Part shown: positions 1 through 6,228 of the stretch, piece by piece | Layout of the letters: every line of letters begins with the position of its first letter | Position numbering within the stretch: position 1 is the first letter of the stretch | From: Acidobacteriota bacterium | Lineage (GTDB): Bacteria; Acidobacteriota; Blastocatellia; RBC074 | NCBI GenBank assembly: GCA_017991275.1 | Contig: JAGNMH010000234.1 | Location: 1 to 7,755 of the forward strand | Direction: 5' to 3' | Length of the DNA stretch: 7,755 nt | Translations under genes and position numbers: made by a program | Notes under the pieces: model-generated | Databases searched by the model: none | The model's input: only the letters and a program-made list of their open reading frames with translations | Told to the model about the DNA's origin: nothing

Positions 1-1
1 G

Positions 2-193
2 CTCTATCGCCGCCAGGATGAAATCGGCACTCCGTTTTGCATCACTGTGGATTACGACACTCTGGGCGAAGGCAAAGACCCGGCGGCGGCTTCTCTGAAC
101 GGAACCGTCACCGTCCGCGAACGCGACTCGATGCAGCAAGTGCGCGTGGCAATAACCGAACTGGAAACTTATTTGCTGAGCAAGCTCAAGTAG
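2..193 (+). CDS. glyS: Glycyl-tRNA synthetase, C-terminal end (partial)
   Basis: The first 63 codons read in frame 2 and stop at TAG 191-193. They match the C-terminal anticodon-binding domain of the homodimeric class II glycyl-tRNA synthetase, which charges tRNA-Gly with glycine in the cytoplasm. Recognisable pieces are the stretch RRQDEIGTPFC, then VDYDTLGEG, then TVTVRERDSMQQVRV, which are hallmarks of the family's end domain. The insert between the last two pieces (about GKDPAAASLNG) is seen in several bacterial homologues. The 5' end and catalytic domain lie outside the window. A second in-phase stop is not needed; TAG is followed immediately by TAA out of the codon grid. Identification is from recalled family sequence, not alignment. 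Confidence 0.9.
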   Translation, partial: LYRRQDEIGTPFCITVDYDTLGEGKDPAAASLNGTVTVRERDSMQQVRVAITELETYLLSKLK

Positions 194-196
194 TAA

Positions 197-270
197 TTTT
201 GGACTTTAGATTTTTGGTTTTGGGTTCTCTGCCCAATTCAAAATTCAGAATCCAAAACTCAAGATCACCA
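197..270. repeat. Opposed heptamer arrays forming an imperfect hairpin, glyS-uppP gap
   Basis: The whole gap is simple repeat. Bases 197-224 divide into 7-bp T/G-rich units (ttttgga, ctttaga, tttttgg, ttttggg). Bases 236-263 divide into 7-bp A/C-rich units (attcaaa, attcaga, atccaaa, actcaag), with a weaker fifth unit reaching the A of the uppP start codon. The two blocks are roughly reverse complements around ggg-ttctctg-ccc, so the transcript could fold into a long imperfect hairpin. It may work as a weak terminator for glyS or an attenuating leader for uppP; both roles are inference. No T-tract follows the hairpin. Confidence 0.6.
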
Positions 271-1127
271 TGAACCTCCTCCAAGCGATCATCCTCGGCA
301 TCATTCAAGGTCTGACCGAGTTCATTCCCATCAGCAGCAGCGCTCATTTAATCATCACTGAAAAGATGATGGGGTTGGACAAAGTCATGACGCCTCAACA
401 GGTTACGGCTTTTGTGGCAGTGATTCAGTTGGGTACTTTGGCTGCGGTCATCATCTATTTCCTGAATGACATTCTGACCATCACGTTGGGCTGGATTCAG
501 GGCAATTTGATGTGGTTGCAGGGGCAACGCGGCAATCGCGGTTACAACGCTCGCAAATCTGCGCGATTGGGTTGGTTGATTATCATTGGTTCAATCCCGG
601 CCGGGTTAGCTGGATTGCTGGCGAAAAAAATCATCGAAGGCGCTCTGACCAAAAGCCTGTTTGTGATTGGAACCAGCATGGTCGTTTGGGCTGTAATTTT
701 GTGGATAGCCGAGCAGGTCGGCAACAAACGGCGGGAAATGGAACACGCTGGTTTGCGCGAGTCATTGGTCGTCGGTTTCTTTCAAGTGTTTTCCCTGATT
801 CCCGGCTCGTCGCGTTCGGGCACGACCATCGCCGGAGCTTTGTTCGCCGGGATGAGCCGCGAAGCCGCTGCGCGATTTTCCTTCCTGCTTTCGATTCCAA
901 TTATTGCCGCCAGCGGAGTGCTGGAATTGCGCGAAGCCGTTCATATCCTTGGCGACAATGCCAATATGACAAACCTGATCGTGTCTACTCTGGTTTCTGC
1001 CATAGTCGGCTACGCCAGCATCGCCTTCCTGATTAACTATCTGCGAAGAAATTCAACTCTGCTTTTTATTGTTTATCGGCTGATAGCCGGGGCGATTATT
1101 TTGACTCTGGCTTACAAAGGCTGGTAA
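270..1127 (+). CDS. uppP: Undecaprenyl-diphosphatase UppP (BacA family)
   Basis: The 285-residue product is an integral membrane phosphatase that hydrolyses undecaprenyl diphosphate to the monophosphate. This recycles the lipid carrier for peptidoglycan and other envelope polymers and gives low-level bacitracin resistance. The N-terminal active-site block is clear: Q13, E17, then PISSSAH with H26. The second signature PGSSRSGTT lies at residues 178-186 with the catalytic arginine at R182. Long hydrophobic stretches run through the protein, as expected for a polytopic family member, and its length is normal. The ATG start is chosen because the family motif begins within the first residues. No strong Shine-Dalgarno is visible, since the upstream bases are repeat. 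It follows glyS by 76 bp on the same strand. Confidence 0.96.
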   Translation: MNLLQAIILGIIQGLTEFIPISSSAHLIITEKMMGLDKVMTPQQVTAFVAVIQLGTLAAVIIYFLNDILTITLGWIQGNLMWLQGQRGNRGYNARKSARLGWLIIIGSIPAGLAGLLAKKIIEGALTKSLFVIGTSMVVWAVILWIAEQVGNKRREMEHAGLRESLVVGFFQVFSLIPGSSRSGTTIAGALFAGMSREAAARFSFLLSIPIIAASGVLELREAVHILGDNANMTNLIVSTLVSAIVGYASIAFLINYLRRNSTLLFIVYRLIAGAIILTLAYKGW

Positions 1128-1129
1128 TG

Positions 1130-1199
1130 GTCAGTACCGCGACTGGTAGGGAGTGAGCTTGTCAGCCATCACCCGCTCCCTACCGGTCGCGGTACCGAC
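1130..1199. repeat. 26-bp palindromic repeat between convergent uppP and DinB gene
   Basis: Arms 1130-1155 and 1174-1199 are reverse complements at 23 of 26 positions, with an 18-base loop. The element starts 2 bases after the uppP stop and ends exactly one base before the stop codon of the opposing gene (1200-1202). It could act as a bidirectional terminator between the converging transcripts, though there is no T-tract on either side. Its length and sharp edges resemble dispersed REP-like palindromic elements. Copy number elsewhere cannot be seen from here. Confidence 0.75.
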
Positions 1200-1694
1200 T
1201 CAGCGTTTAGCCAGCAGGTAAAACAGCAAATCAACCGCGGGCGGCGCGATGCCAAGCTGGCGAATCATTCCAACGACTTGTCCGCGATGCAGCGTGGCGT
1301 GATTGACTACGTGCTGCATCTGGGCGACCAACGGCAAACTGAACGCATCGCCCTTGATGTTTCTGTAACTCAACTCAGCGTGCAACGCATCCATCGTCAT
1401 CCCGTCCAGCAAGGCTCGTCGCTCGGTTTCAATCTGCTGCCAGCGAGCACGCAAATCAGCCAGGTCGGCAAAAGTTCTGTCATTCCAGATTTCAGAAGGC
1501 GACACGCCATTCCAGCGAGACAGCCAAACCCATTCGGCTCCGGCCATGTGAGCCAACGTTCCAAAGATCGAACCGTGGCTGATTTTCACGTCCTGTCGAA
1601 GCTGTTCGTTCGTCAGTTTTTCGGCGGCGTCCAGCGCCAGATGGTTGGCGTATTCGGTGTAATCGAACAAGTGGCGAATGTCGTTGAGATTCAT
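1200..1694 (-). CDS. DinB-family putative metal-binding protein
   Basis: The 164-residue product has the size and layout of the DinB/YfiT-like four-helix bundle superfamily. The visible metal-ligand candidates are H49 (in LAHMAGAEWVW) and the pair H132 and H136 (in HVVNHATLHRGQ), which form the usual three-histidine site. The ending RGQVVGMIRQLG is typical. Members include thiol transferases and damage-inducible proteins of unknown substrate, so the reaction cannot be assigned. The ATG at 1692-1694 has a good Shine-Dalgarno (GGAG, five bases upstream). The TGA stop abuts the palindrome. It lies 116 bp downstream of psuG on the same strand, separated by a repeat, so co-transcription is possible but uncertain. 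Confidence 0.88.
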   Translation of the reverse strand: MNLNDIRHLFDYTEYANHLALDAAEKLTNEQLRQDVKISHGSIFGTLAHMAGAEWVWLSRWNGVSPSEIWNDRTFADLADLRARWQQIETERRALLDGMTMDALHAELSYRNIKGDAFSLPLVAQMQHVVNHATLHRGQVVGMIRQLGIAPPAVDLLFYLLAKR

Positions 1695-1697
1695 TTC

Positions 1698-1706
1698 AGC
1701 TCCGAA
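1698..1706 (-). promoter_or_regulatory. Ribosome binding site of the DinB-family gene
   Basis: On the minus strand the sequence just upstream of the ATG contains CGGAGCTGA, giving a GGAG core about five bases from the start codon. This supports the ATG at 1692-1694. Confidence 0.6.
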
Positions 1707-1713
1707 AGTGGTA

Positions 1714-1790
1714 GACAGGATTTACAAGATGAACAGGATTGACTGCAAAGAATTCTCTTCCCCATCTTGTCGAATCCTGTAAATCCCGTC
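1714..1790. repeat. Imperfect inverted repeat with 9-bp tandem units, psuG-dinB gap
   Basis: Left arm about 1714-1743 contains three 9-bp units (aggatttac 1717-1725, aagatgaac 1726-1734, aggattgac 1735-1743). Right arm about 1762-1790 is the approximate reverse complement, with units such as aatcctgta and aatcccgtc. The best stretch pairs gacaggatttaca (1714-1726) with 1778-1790 at all but one position. The 116-bp gap between psuG and the DinB-like gene is mostly this element. It could fold as a hairpin in the psuG 3' region. Confidence 0.65.
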
Positions 1791-1810
1791 GAAAAGTTTT
1801 GTGTTCCGGC

Positions 1811-2716
1811 TTAGTTCGATGCTGCAGCAAACGCTACGGCAATAAGCCCGGCGATGCGCGCGTTGTTTTTCAACAAAGCAATGTTTGCGGGCAAGGTTCG
1901 GCCATTTGTTTTCACCGCTATGCGCGACAGCAAAAACGGCGTGACGGCTTTGCCGCTGATGTTTTGTTCGGCGGCGGCGGCCAAAGCTTCTTCGATTTCG
2001 TGTTTGATTTGTTCGGCTGGAACTTCGTCTTCGGCTGGAATCGGAGCGACGACCAGGATCGAAGTCGAAAAGCCAAGTTGCCAGTGCTGAGTTGCTATCG
2101 CCGCGACTTCTTCGGGCGAATCGGCGCGAAGGTCTAGTTTCAATCCGCTCGACCGCGAATAGAAAGCGGGCAGTTCATCGGTTTGATAACCGACAACTGG
2201 AACTCCCAGCGTTTCCAGAACTTCCAGGGTTTTGGGCAAATCCAGAATTGCTTTGGCTCCGGCGCAAACCGTGACGACCGGGTAACGAGCCAGCGCGTTC
2301 AAGTCAGCGGAGATGTCGAAACTGTCGCCGGCTCCGCGATGAACTCCGCCTATGCCGCCGGTGGCAAAAACTTTGATTCCGGCCATTGCGGCAAAGTGCA
2401 AAGTTGAAGCTACGGTTGTCGCTCCCCAGCGTTGCTGAGCGATTACCGCGCCTAGATTTGCCAGATTTACTTTGGCTACGTCGGTGCGGGTGGCGATGGC
2501 CTGGATTTGGTCTTCGGTCAGGCCGATGATCGGTTGTCCGGCGATGATGCCTATTGTTGCGGGTTCAGCGCCTGATGCGCTTACGGCGGCTTCGCAGGCA
2601 CGCGCGGTTTCCAGATTGTGTGGCGCTGGCAAACCGTGGGCGATGACTGTGGACTCCAGGGCAACGATTGCCGATTGCTGATTGCTGATTGCTGATTGCT
2701 TGGTCAATGTCTTCAC
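1811..2716 (-). CDS. psuG: Pseudouridine-5'-phosphate glycosidase PsuG
   Basis: The 301-residue product belongs to the PsuG (IndA) family, which reversibly cleaves the C-C bond of pseudouridine 5'-phosphate to uracil and ribose 5-phosphate in the cytoplasm. Family signatures are ALESTVIAHGLP with E21, TDVAKVN with K82, GATTVAST, FATGGIGGVHRG, FDISADL with D138, CAGAKAILD with K155, TPFLLSR and the late NNA. E21, K82, D138 and K155 line up with the E. coli active-site glutamate, lysine, aspartate and lysine at matching spacing. The start is GTG at 2714-2716: an in-frame stop lies at 2744-2746 and no ATG occurs before residue 111. Residues 6-17 are encoded by a heptamer repeat. The kinase PsuK, its usual partner, is not in the window. 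It is divergent from glgC. Confidence 0.94.
   Translation of the reverse strand: MKTLTKQSAISNQQSAIVALESTVIAHGLPAPHNLETARACEAAVSASGAEPATIGIIAGQPIIGLTEDQIQAIATRTDVAKVNLANLGAVIAQQRWGATTVASTLHFAAMAGIKVFATGGIGGVHRGAGDSFDISADLNALARYPVVTVCAGAKAILDLPKTLEVLETLGVPVVGYQTDELPAFYSRSSGLKLDLRADSPEEVAAIATQHWQLGFSTSILVVAPIPAEDEVPAEQIKHEIEEALAAAAEQNISGKAVTPFLLSRIAVKTNGRTLPANIALLKNNARIAGLIAVAFAAASN
2666..2700 (-). repeat. Five tandem heptamers inside the 5' end of psuG
   Basis: Plus-strand units are gattgcc followed by four perfect copies of gattgct, 35 bp in all. The array is read through in frame by psuG and supplies residues 6-17, a run rich in Q, S, N and I just before the conserved ALEST motif. Seven is not a multiple of three, so unit gain or loss would usually shift the frame. 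Confidence 0.9.
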
Positions 2717-2763
2717 TTCTCTTGTAAAACCTTTTTTGCTTACTTATGCTCAACCGTGTCCAA

Positions 2764-2794
2764 GCTTAGCTCAGGTTAGTCTGACGAGCCAAGC
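2764..2794. repeat. Small hairpin in the psuG-glgC divergent gap
   Basis: Arms 2764-2772 and 2786-2794 are complementary at 8 of 9 positions with a 13-base loop that itself contains tcag...ctga. It lies in the shared upstream region of two divergent genes and could be an operator or leader hairpin. This may be chance. Confidence 0.3.
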
Positions 2795-2800
2795 AACACC

Positions 2801-2905
2801 AGAATGCTGAAAATCAGAATGATGAAGGCAGAGCGAACGCTTTCTGTTCTACGATCCGCTTACAGGTCAGATTCGGCATTCACCATTCCGAATTCAGCAT
2901 TCTCC
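2801..2905. repeat. Inverted repeat with five ATTCNNN heptamers upstream of glgC
   Basis: Bases 2871-2905 divide exactly into five 7-bp units beginning ATTC (attcggc, attcacc, attccga, attcagc, attctcc). The left side, about 2801-2829, is an imperfect reverse complement: bases 2801-2810 pair perfectly with 2894-2903, and the match continues for nearly 30 bases allowing one gap. The block ends 8 bases before the glgC Shine-Dalgarno, so it probably lies in the glgC leader. The intervening 2830-2870 shows no recognised motif. The ATTCNNN unit resembles the right-hand units in the glyS-uppP gap. Confidence 0.75.
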
Positions 2906-2912
2906 AACAACT

Positions 2913-2918
2913 AAGGAG
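2913..2918 (+). promoter_or_regulatory. Ribosome binding site of glgC
   Basis: AAGGAG stands five bases before the ATG at 2924, a near-ideal Shine-Dalgarno and spacing. It fixes the glgC start. Confidence 0.85.
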
Positions 2919-2923
2919 TCCCA

Positions 2924-4207
2924 ATGAACAAACAGGTTCTCTCTGTGATACTTGGCGGCGGCGCAGGTTCGCGCCTGTTTCCGTTGACTCAGGAACGTTC
3001 GAAGCCCGCTGTGCCGCTGGGCGGGAAATACAGACTGATAGATATTCCAGTTTCCAACTGTATCAACTCCGGGATGCATTACATTTATGTGCTGACTCAG
3101 TTTAATTCGGCTTCGCTAAACCGGCACATTGCGCGAACTTATCGCTTCAGCCGGTTTTCTGATGGCTTCGTTGAAATCCTGGCCGCCGAACAAACCCCTG
3201 AAAACAAAAGCTGGTTTCAGGGAACAGCCGATGCCGTTCGACAGGTGTTGATGCATATCGAAGATTTCGACCCCGGCGAAGTCCTGATTCTTTCTGGCGA
3301 TCATTTGTACCAGATGGATTACAGCAAGTATCTGGCTCATCACAGGGCGACCGGCGCAGATGTGACGATTTCACTCATTCCGACCGATCGTTCACGCGCT
3401 TCCAGCTTCGGGCTGATGAAAACCGATGACAACGGAAAGATCATCGAGTTCCGCGAAAAACCTCCCGCTGACCAACTGGACAGCATGCTTGTTGACACAT
3501 CGAAACTCGGGCTGAGCCAGGAAGAAGCTGCACAGCGCCCGTTCATTGCTTCAATGGGAGTTTATGTTTTCAAGTATTCGGCCTTGCGAGAAATGCTCAA
3601 GGGAACGACTTACAAAGATTTCGGCGGCGAAATCATTCCGGCAGCCATCGGCAAATACAATGTTCAAGGTTACCTGTTCGATGGTTACTGGGAAGACATC
3701 GGAACCATTCGTTCTTTTTACAACGCCAACCTGGACATGGCTTCGGTAGTGCCAAAGTTTAACTTTTTCGACGCCGATTCGCCGATTTTTACTCGCCCGC
3801 GATATTTGCCCAACACCAAAATTCAAGGCTCCTGTTCAATCACAAATTCCCTGATCCCCGAAGGCTGCATTTTGAATTCGGTTTCGATCAGCCGATCGGT
3901 GCTTGGCGTGCGCACTCGCGTCGAAAGCGGTTCGGTTGTCGAAAATACTTTGATGATGGGCGCGGATTATTACCAGACACTGGCCGAACTGGCCAATGAT
4001 CGCAAAGACGGTTTGCCGTGGGTAGGTATCGGCGAAAACACGATAGTCCGCAATGCCATCATTGATAAAAACGTCCGCATCGGATCAAACGTGAGCATCC
4101 TGAACGAAGCTGGTTTGGAGGAACACGATGGCGACAATTACTACATTCGCGAAGGCATCACCATCATTCCCAAAAACGCCGTTATCACCGATGGAACGAT
4201 AATCTGA
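2924..4207 (+). CDS. glgC: Glucose-1-phosphate adenylyltransferase (ADP-glucose pyrophosphorylase)
   Basis: The 427-residue enzyme makes ADP-glucose from glucose 1-phosphate and ATP, the committed step of bacterial glycogen synthesis. The nucleotidyltransferase domain fills roughly residues 5-280. It has the nucleotide loop GGGAGSRLFPLT (11-22), the KPAVP block (27-31), GTADAVRQ, the metal-binding aspartate D126 in SGDHLYQMDY, and the sugar-phosphate site FREKP (176-180, K179). A left-handed beta-helix follows to the end, rich in I/V-rich hexads. Motifs such as ENTLMMGADYYQT and the ending VITDGTII resemble the cyanobacterial and plant type more than E. coli GlgC. The length fits that type. 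The start is set by the Shine-Dalgarno at 2913. No other glycogen gene is adjacent. Confidence 0.96.
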   Translation: MNKQVLSVILGGGAGSRLFPLTQERSKPAVPLGGKYRLIDIPVSNCINSGMHYIYVLTQFNSASLNRHIARTYRFSRFSDGFVEILAAEQTPENKSWFQGTADAVRQVLMHIEDFDPGEVLILSGDHLYQMDYSKYLAHHRATGADVTISLIPTDRSRASSFGLMKTDDNGKIIEFREKPPADQLDSMLVDTSKLGLSQEEAAQRPFIASMGVYVFKYSALREMLKGTTYKDFGGEIIPAAIGKYNVQGYLFDGYWEDIGTIRSFYNANLDMASVVPKFNFFDADSPIFTRPRYLPNTKIQGSCSITNSLIPEGCILNSVSISRSVLGVRTRVESGSVVENTLMMGADYYQTLAELANDRKDGLPWVGIGENTIVRNAIIDKNVRIGSNVSILNEAGLEEHDGDNYYIREGITIIPKNAVITDGTII

Positions 4208-4290
4208 GACTGGGGGATGGGGAGACTTTGGGGACTGGGAGATTAAATCATCTTCCGCTCCGTCGCCCCGTCGCCCCGTCGCCCCGTCTC
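4206..4290. repeat. G-rich/C-rich inverted repeat with tandem units, glgC-plsC gap
   Basis: The left side (4206-4240) is G-rich and falls into 7-bp blocks (gagactg, ggggatg, gggagac, tttgggg, actggga). The right side (4261-4290) holds three perfect 8-bp copies of cgtcgccc at 4261-4284 plus a partial fourth. The outer ends gagac (4206-4210) and gtctc (4286-4290) pair, and the arms remain largely complementary inward for about 20 bases. The left edge overlaps the TGA stop of glgC, and the right edge ends three bases before the preferred start of the next gene. Folding could terminate glgC or mask the next start; both are inference. Confidence 0.7.
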
Positions 4291-4293
4291 AAA

Positions 4294-5010
4294 ATGCTTA
4301 GATACTATTGGACAATCATCGTTCTTGTTACGCTATTCCTAATCATCGGCGCTCCTGTAGTTTTCGTCGGGCACATCATGCTGGCGGTTTTTGGAGTGAA
4401 GGAATTCATCTTCCCTTACGCGAAATTTGGTTGCCGAATCTGGTTGTGGTCTGCGGGAGCGCGAGTTCACGTCAAAGGACGTGAAAACCTTGATCCAAAA
4501 CAGTCTTACCTCTTCATTGCCAACCATCAGAGCAACCTTGATCCGCCATTGCTGTTTATCCACCTGGGTCACAACACAGGCGGCATAGCCAAAAAAGAAC
4601 TGGCGAAATATCCGATCCTGAAACAGGCTTTTCCGCTGGCGCACATAGTCCCGATTGATCGCAGCAACCGTGCCAGCGCAATTGAAAGCACGAAATTGGG
4701 CGCTGCCGAATTGAGAAAAGGTCATAACCTGATGGCTTTTCCAGAAGGCACACGAACCGTTGACGGCAAAGTAAAGGAGTTCAAGAAAGGCGTCTTTTTT
4801 ATGGCTGTCGAAGCCGGAGTGCCGGTCGTTCCCGTGGTCGTCAACGACACTCGGCTGGTTATGCCGAAAGGCCGCAAGGTCGTCACCCCCGGAGATATTT
4901 TTGTGGAAATCCTGCCGCCGGTCAGCACCGCAGGTTATACCGAAGAAAACATTGCAGAACTGGTTGAGCTTGTCCGCAATCAAATCGTGCCGCTTGTCAA
5001 AACGGATTGA
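4294..5010 (+). CDS. plsC: 1-acyl-sn-glycerol-3-phosphate acyltransferase (PlsC-like)
   Basis: The 238-residue product belongs to the PlsC/LPLAT acyltransferase family, which acylates lysophosphatidic acid to phosphatidic acid at the inner membrane. From the chosen ATG, residues 6-33 form a hydrophobic membrane anchor. The catalytic NHxxxxD motif is NHQSNLD with H78 and D83. IDRSNR follows, then FPEGTR at 149-154, which binds the glycerol-phosphate substrate, then VPVVPVVV. The reading frame is open upstream to a TTG at 4228, but that extension is encoded by the repeat and lacks family character, so ATG 4294 is preferred. No clear Shine-Dalgarno precedes either start. Exact acceptor specificity among LPLAT enzymes cannot be read from motifs. 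It converges on purK. Confidence 0.9.
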   Translation: MLRYYWTIIVLVTLFLIIGAPVVFVGHIMLAVFGVKEFIFPYAKFGCRIWLWSAGARVHVKGRENLDPKQSYLFIANHQSNLDPPLLFIHLGHNTGGIAKKELAKYPILKQAFPLAHIVPIDRSNRASAIESTKLGAAELRKGHNLMAFPEGTRTVDGKVKEFKKGVFFMAVEAGVPVVPVVVNDTRLVMPKGRKVVTPGDIFVEILPPVSTAGYTEENIAELVELVRNQIVPLVKTD

Positions 5011-5024
5011 AAGAACAGCCTTGA

Positions 5025-5083
5025 TCAGAGTTCACGCTTCAGCGTGTTGTCTGAATTTCAACACGCTGAAGCGTGAACTCTGA
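5025..5083. repeat. 25-bp perfect palindrome at the plsC-purK convergence
   Basis: Arms 5025-5049 and 5059-5083 are perfect reverse complements, separated by a 9-base loop. The palindrome begins 15 bases after the plsC stop. Its right arm, loop and part of the left arm form the final 14 codons and stop of purK on the other strand. It would fold strongly in either transcript and could end both, though T-tracts are weak (cctttt follows the right arm on the plus strand). It looks like an inserted mobile palindrome. Confidence 0.9.
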
Positions 5084-6223
5084 ACCTTTTAGAGCTTCGC
5101 GCGCCGCTCTTACCAGTTTCGCCGCTTCGTCTGCCGTTTCAGCCATCGCAGTCAGATGCCCCATCTTGCGCCCGGATTTCGGGATCATTTTGCCGTAAAG
5201 GTGCAGTTTGATTTCTGGCATTGCGCAAGCCGCAACCCAATCAGGTTCGCCTTTTTGCCACAAATCTCCAAGCAGGTTTGCCATTGCCGCCGGTCGCAAA
5301 AATTCAGTCGAACCCAGCGGCAAACCGCATACGGCGCGAAGCTGCTGTTCAAACTGGCTGGTCACGCAAGCGTCAAAGGTCAGATGGCCGGAATTGTGCG
5401 GTCGCGGAGCCAGTTCGTTAATCAACAACTTGCCTTGTCGTGTCAGAAAGAATTCGACGCACATAACTCCAACCACGCCAAGCTGTTCCAGCACACCGCG
5501 AGTAATGGCGACAGCTTCGCTGGAAACTTCAGGCGGCACATTGGCCGGAGCTATCGAAATATCCAGAATGTGATTGCTGTGTTGATTTTCAATCGCCCCC
5601 CAATGGGCAAAGTCTCCGTCAACTCCGCGCGCCGCGACTACTGAAAGTTCGCGGTCGAAATCAACAAAAGCTTCCAGAACCAGTTCCTGTTTTCCGGCAA
5701 CAGCCAGCGCGGCTTCGGATTCGGGTTCAATGTCTGATGGCGCTTTGATTTTGACCTGGCCTTTGCCGTCGTAACCGAAACCGGCAGTTTTCAGTATTGC
5801 CGGGTAACCGAACTCGGCCAAGCCTGCGCGCAAATCTTTGATTGAACTGATTGCTTTGTACGGAGTTACCGGAAAGCCGTGGCGGCTGAGAAAGTTTTTT
5901 TCGCGCAGCCGGTTTTGCGTCGTGTGCAGAATCCGACCGTCTGGCCTGACCGGAGCGCGCTCGGCTGCGGCTGTGGCTGTGGCGGACGGAACGTTTTCAA
6001 ATTCAAACGTCACCACATCAACCGCTGAAGCAAAACCGCGAACGGCGTTCAGGTCGTCGTAATGAGCCTTTATTTCTACATCGGCCACCTGGCCGGTAGG
6101 CGTATCGGTTTCCGGCGAAAACGTGTGGACACGATAACCCATCCGCCGGGCGGCAATCGTGAACATACGGCCAAGCTGTCCGCTGCCTAAAACGCCAATA
6201 ACTGAGCCGGGGAAAATAGTCAT
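5039..6223 (-). CDS. purK: N5-carboxyaminoimidazole ribonucleotide synthase PurK
   Basis: PurK is an ATP-grasp enzyme that carboxylates AIR with bicarbonate and ATP to N5-CAIR, the step before PurE in purine synthesis. From ATG 6221-6223 the protein has 394 residues. It opens with the PurK signature VIGVLGSGQLGRM. ATP-grasp pieces follow: FPVTPYKAI, YPAILKTAGFGYDGKGQ, ENQHSNHILD, VEFFLTRQGKLLINELAPRPHNSGH and FEQQLRAVCGLPLG. The frame stays open upstream for 15 codons to 6268, but that extension is encoded by heptamer repeats, so the ATG directly at the family motif is preferred. No Shine-Dalgarno is evident. The last 14 residues, SEFTLQRVEIQTTR, come from the palindrome. It lies downstream of purE in an evident operon. 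Confidence 0.94.
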   Translation of the reverse strand: MTIFPGSVIGVLGSGQLGRMFTIAARRMGYRVHTFSPETDTPTGQVADVEIKAHYDDLNAVRGFASAVDVVTFEFENVPSATATAAAERAPVRPDGRILHTTQNRLREKNFLSRHGFPVTPYKAISSIKDLRAGLAEFGYPAILKTAGFGYDGKGQVKIKAPSDIEPESEAALAVAGKQELVLEAFVDFDRELSVVAARGVDGDFAHWGAIENQHSNHILDISIAPANVPPEVSSEAVAITRGVLEQLGVVGVMCVEFFLTRQGKLLINELAPRPHNSGHLTFDACVTSQFEQQLRAVCGLPLGSTEFLRPAAMANLLGDLWQKGEPDWVAACAMPEIKLHLYGKMIPKSGRKMGHLTAMAETADEAAKLVRAAREALKGSEFTLQRVEIQTTR

Positions 6224-6228
6224 AAAAA

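Noticed and set aside
37..273. 78-codon plus-strand open frame overlapping the glyS end
   Set aside because: It overlaps the convincing glyS C-terminus in another frame and its tail is translated repeat.
512..1036. 174-codon open frame inside uppP
   Set aside because: Frame shadow of uppP; no family resemblance, while uppP has both catalytic motifs.
2666..2700. Possible CRISPR array
   Set aside because: Units are 7 bp and directly adjacent, with no spacers and no cas genes.
4228..4293. Upstream TTG start giving a 22-residue longer PlsC
   Set aside because: The extension is entirely repeat-derived and charged or proline-rich ahead of the natural membrane anchor at the ATG.
4339..4983. 214-codon antisense open frame opposite plsC
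   Set aside because: Long, but it mirrors the plsC coding strand, and the PlsC motifs on the other strand are decisive.
5156..5644. 162-codon plus-strand open frame opposite purK
   Set aside because: Antisense shadow of purK with no recognisable domain.
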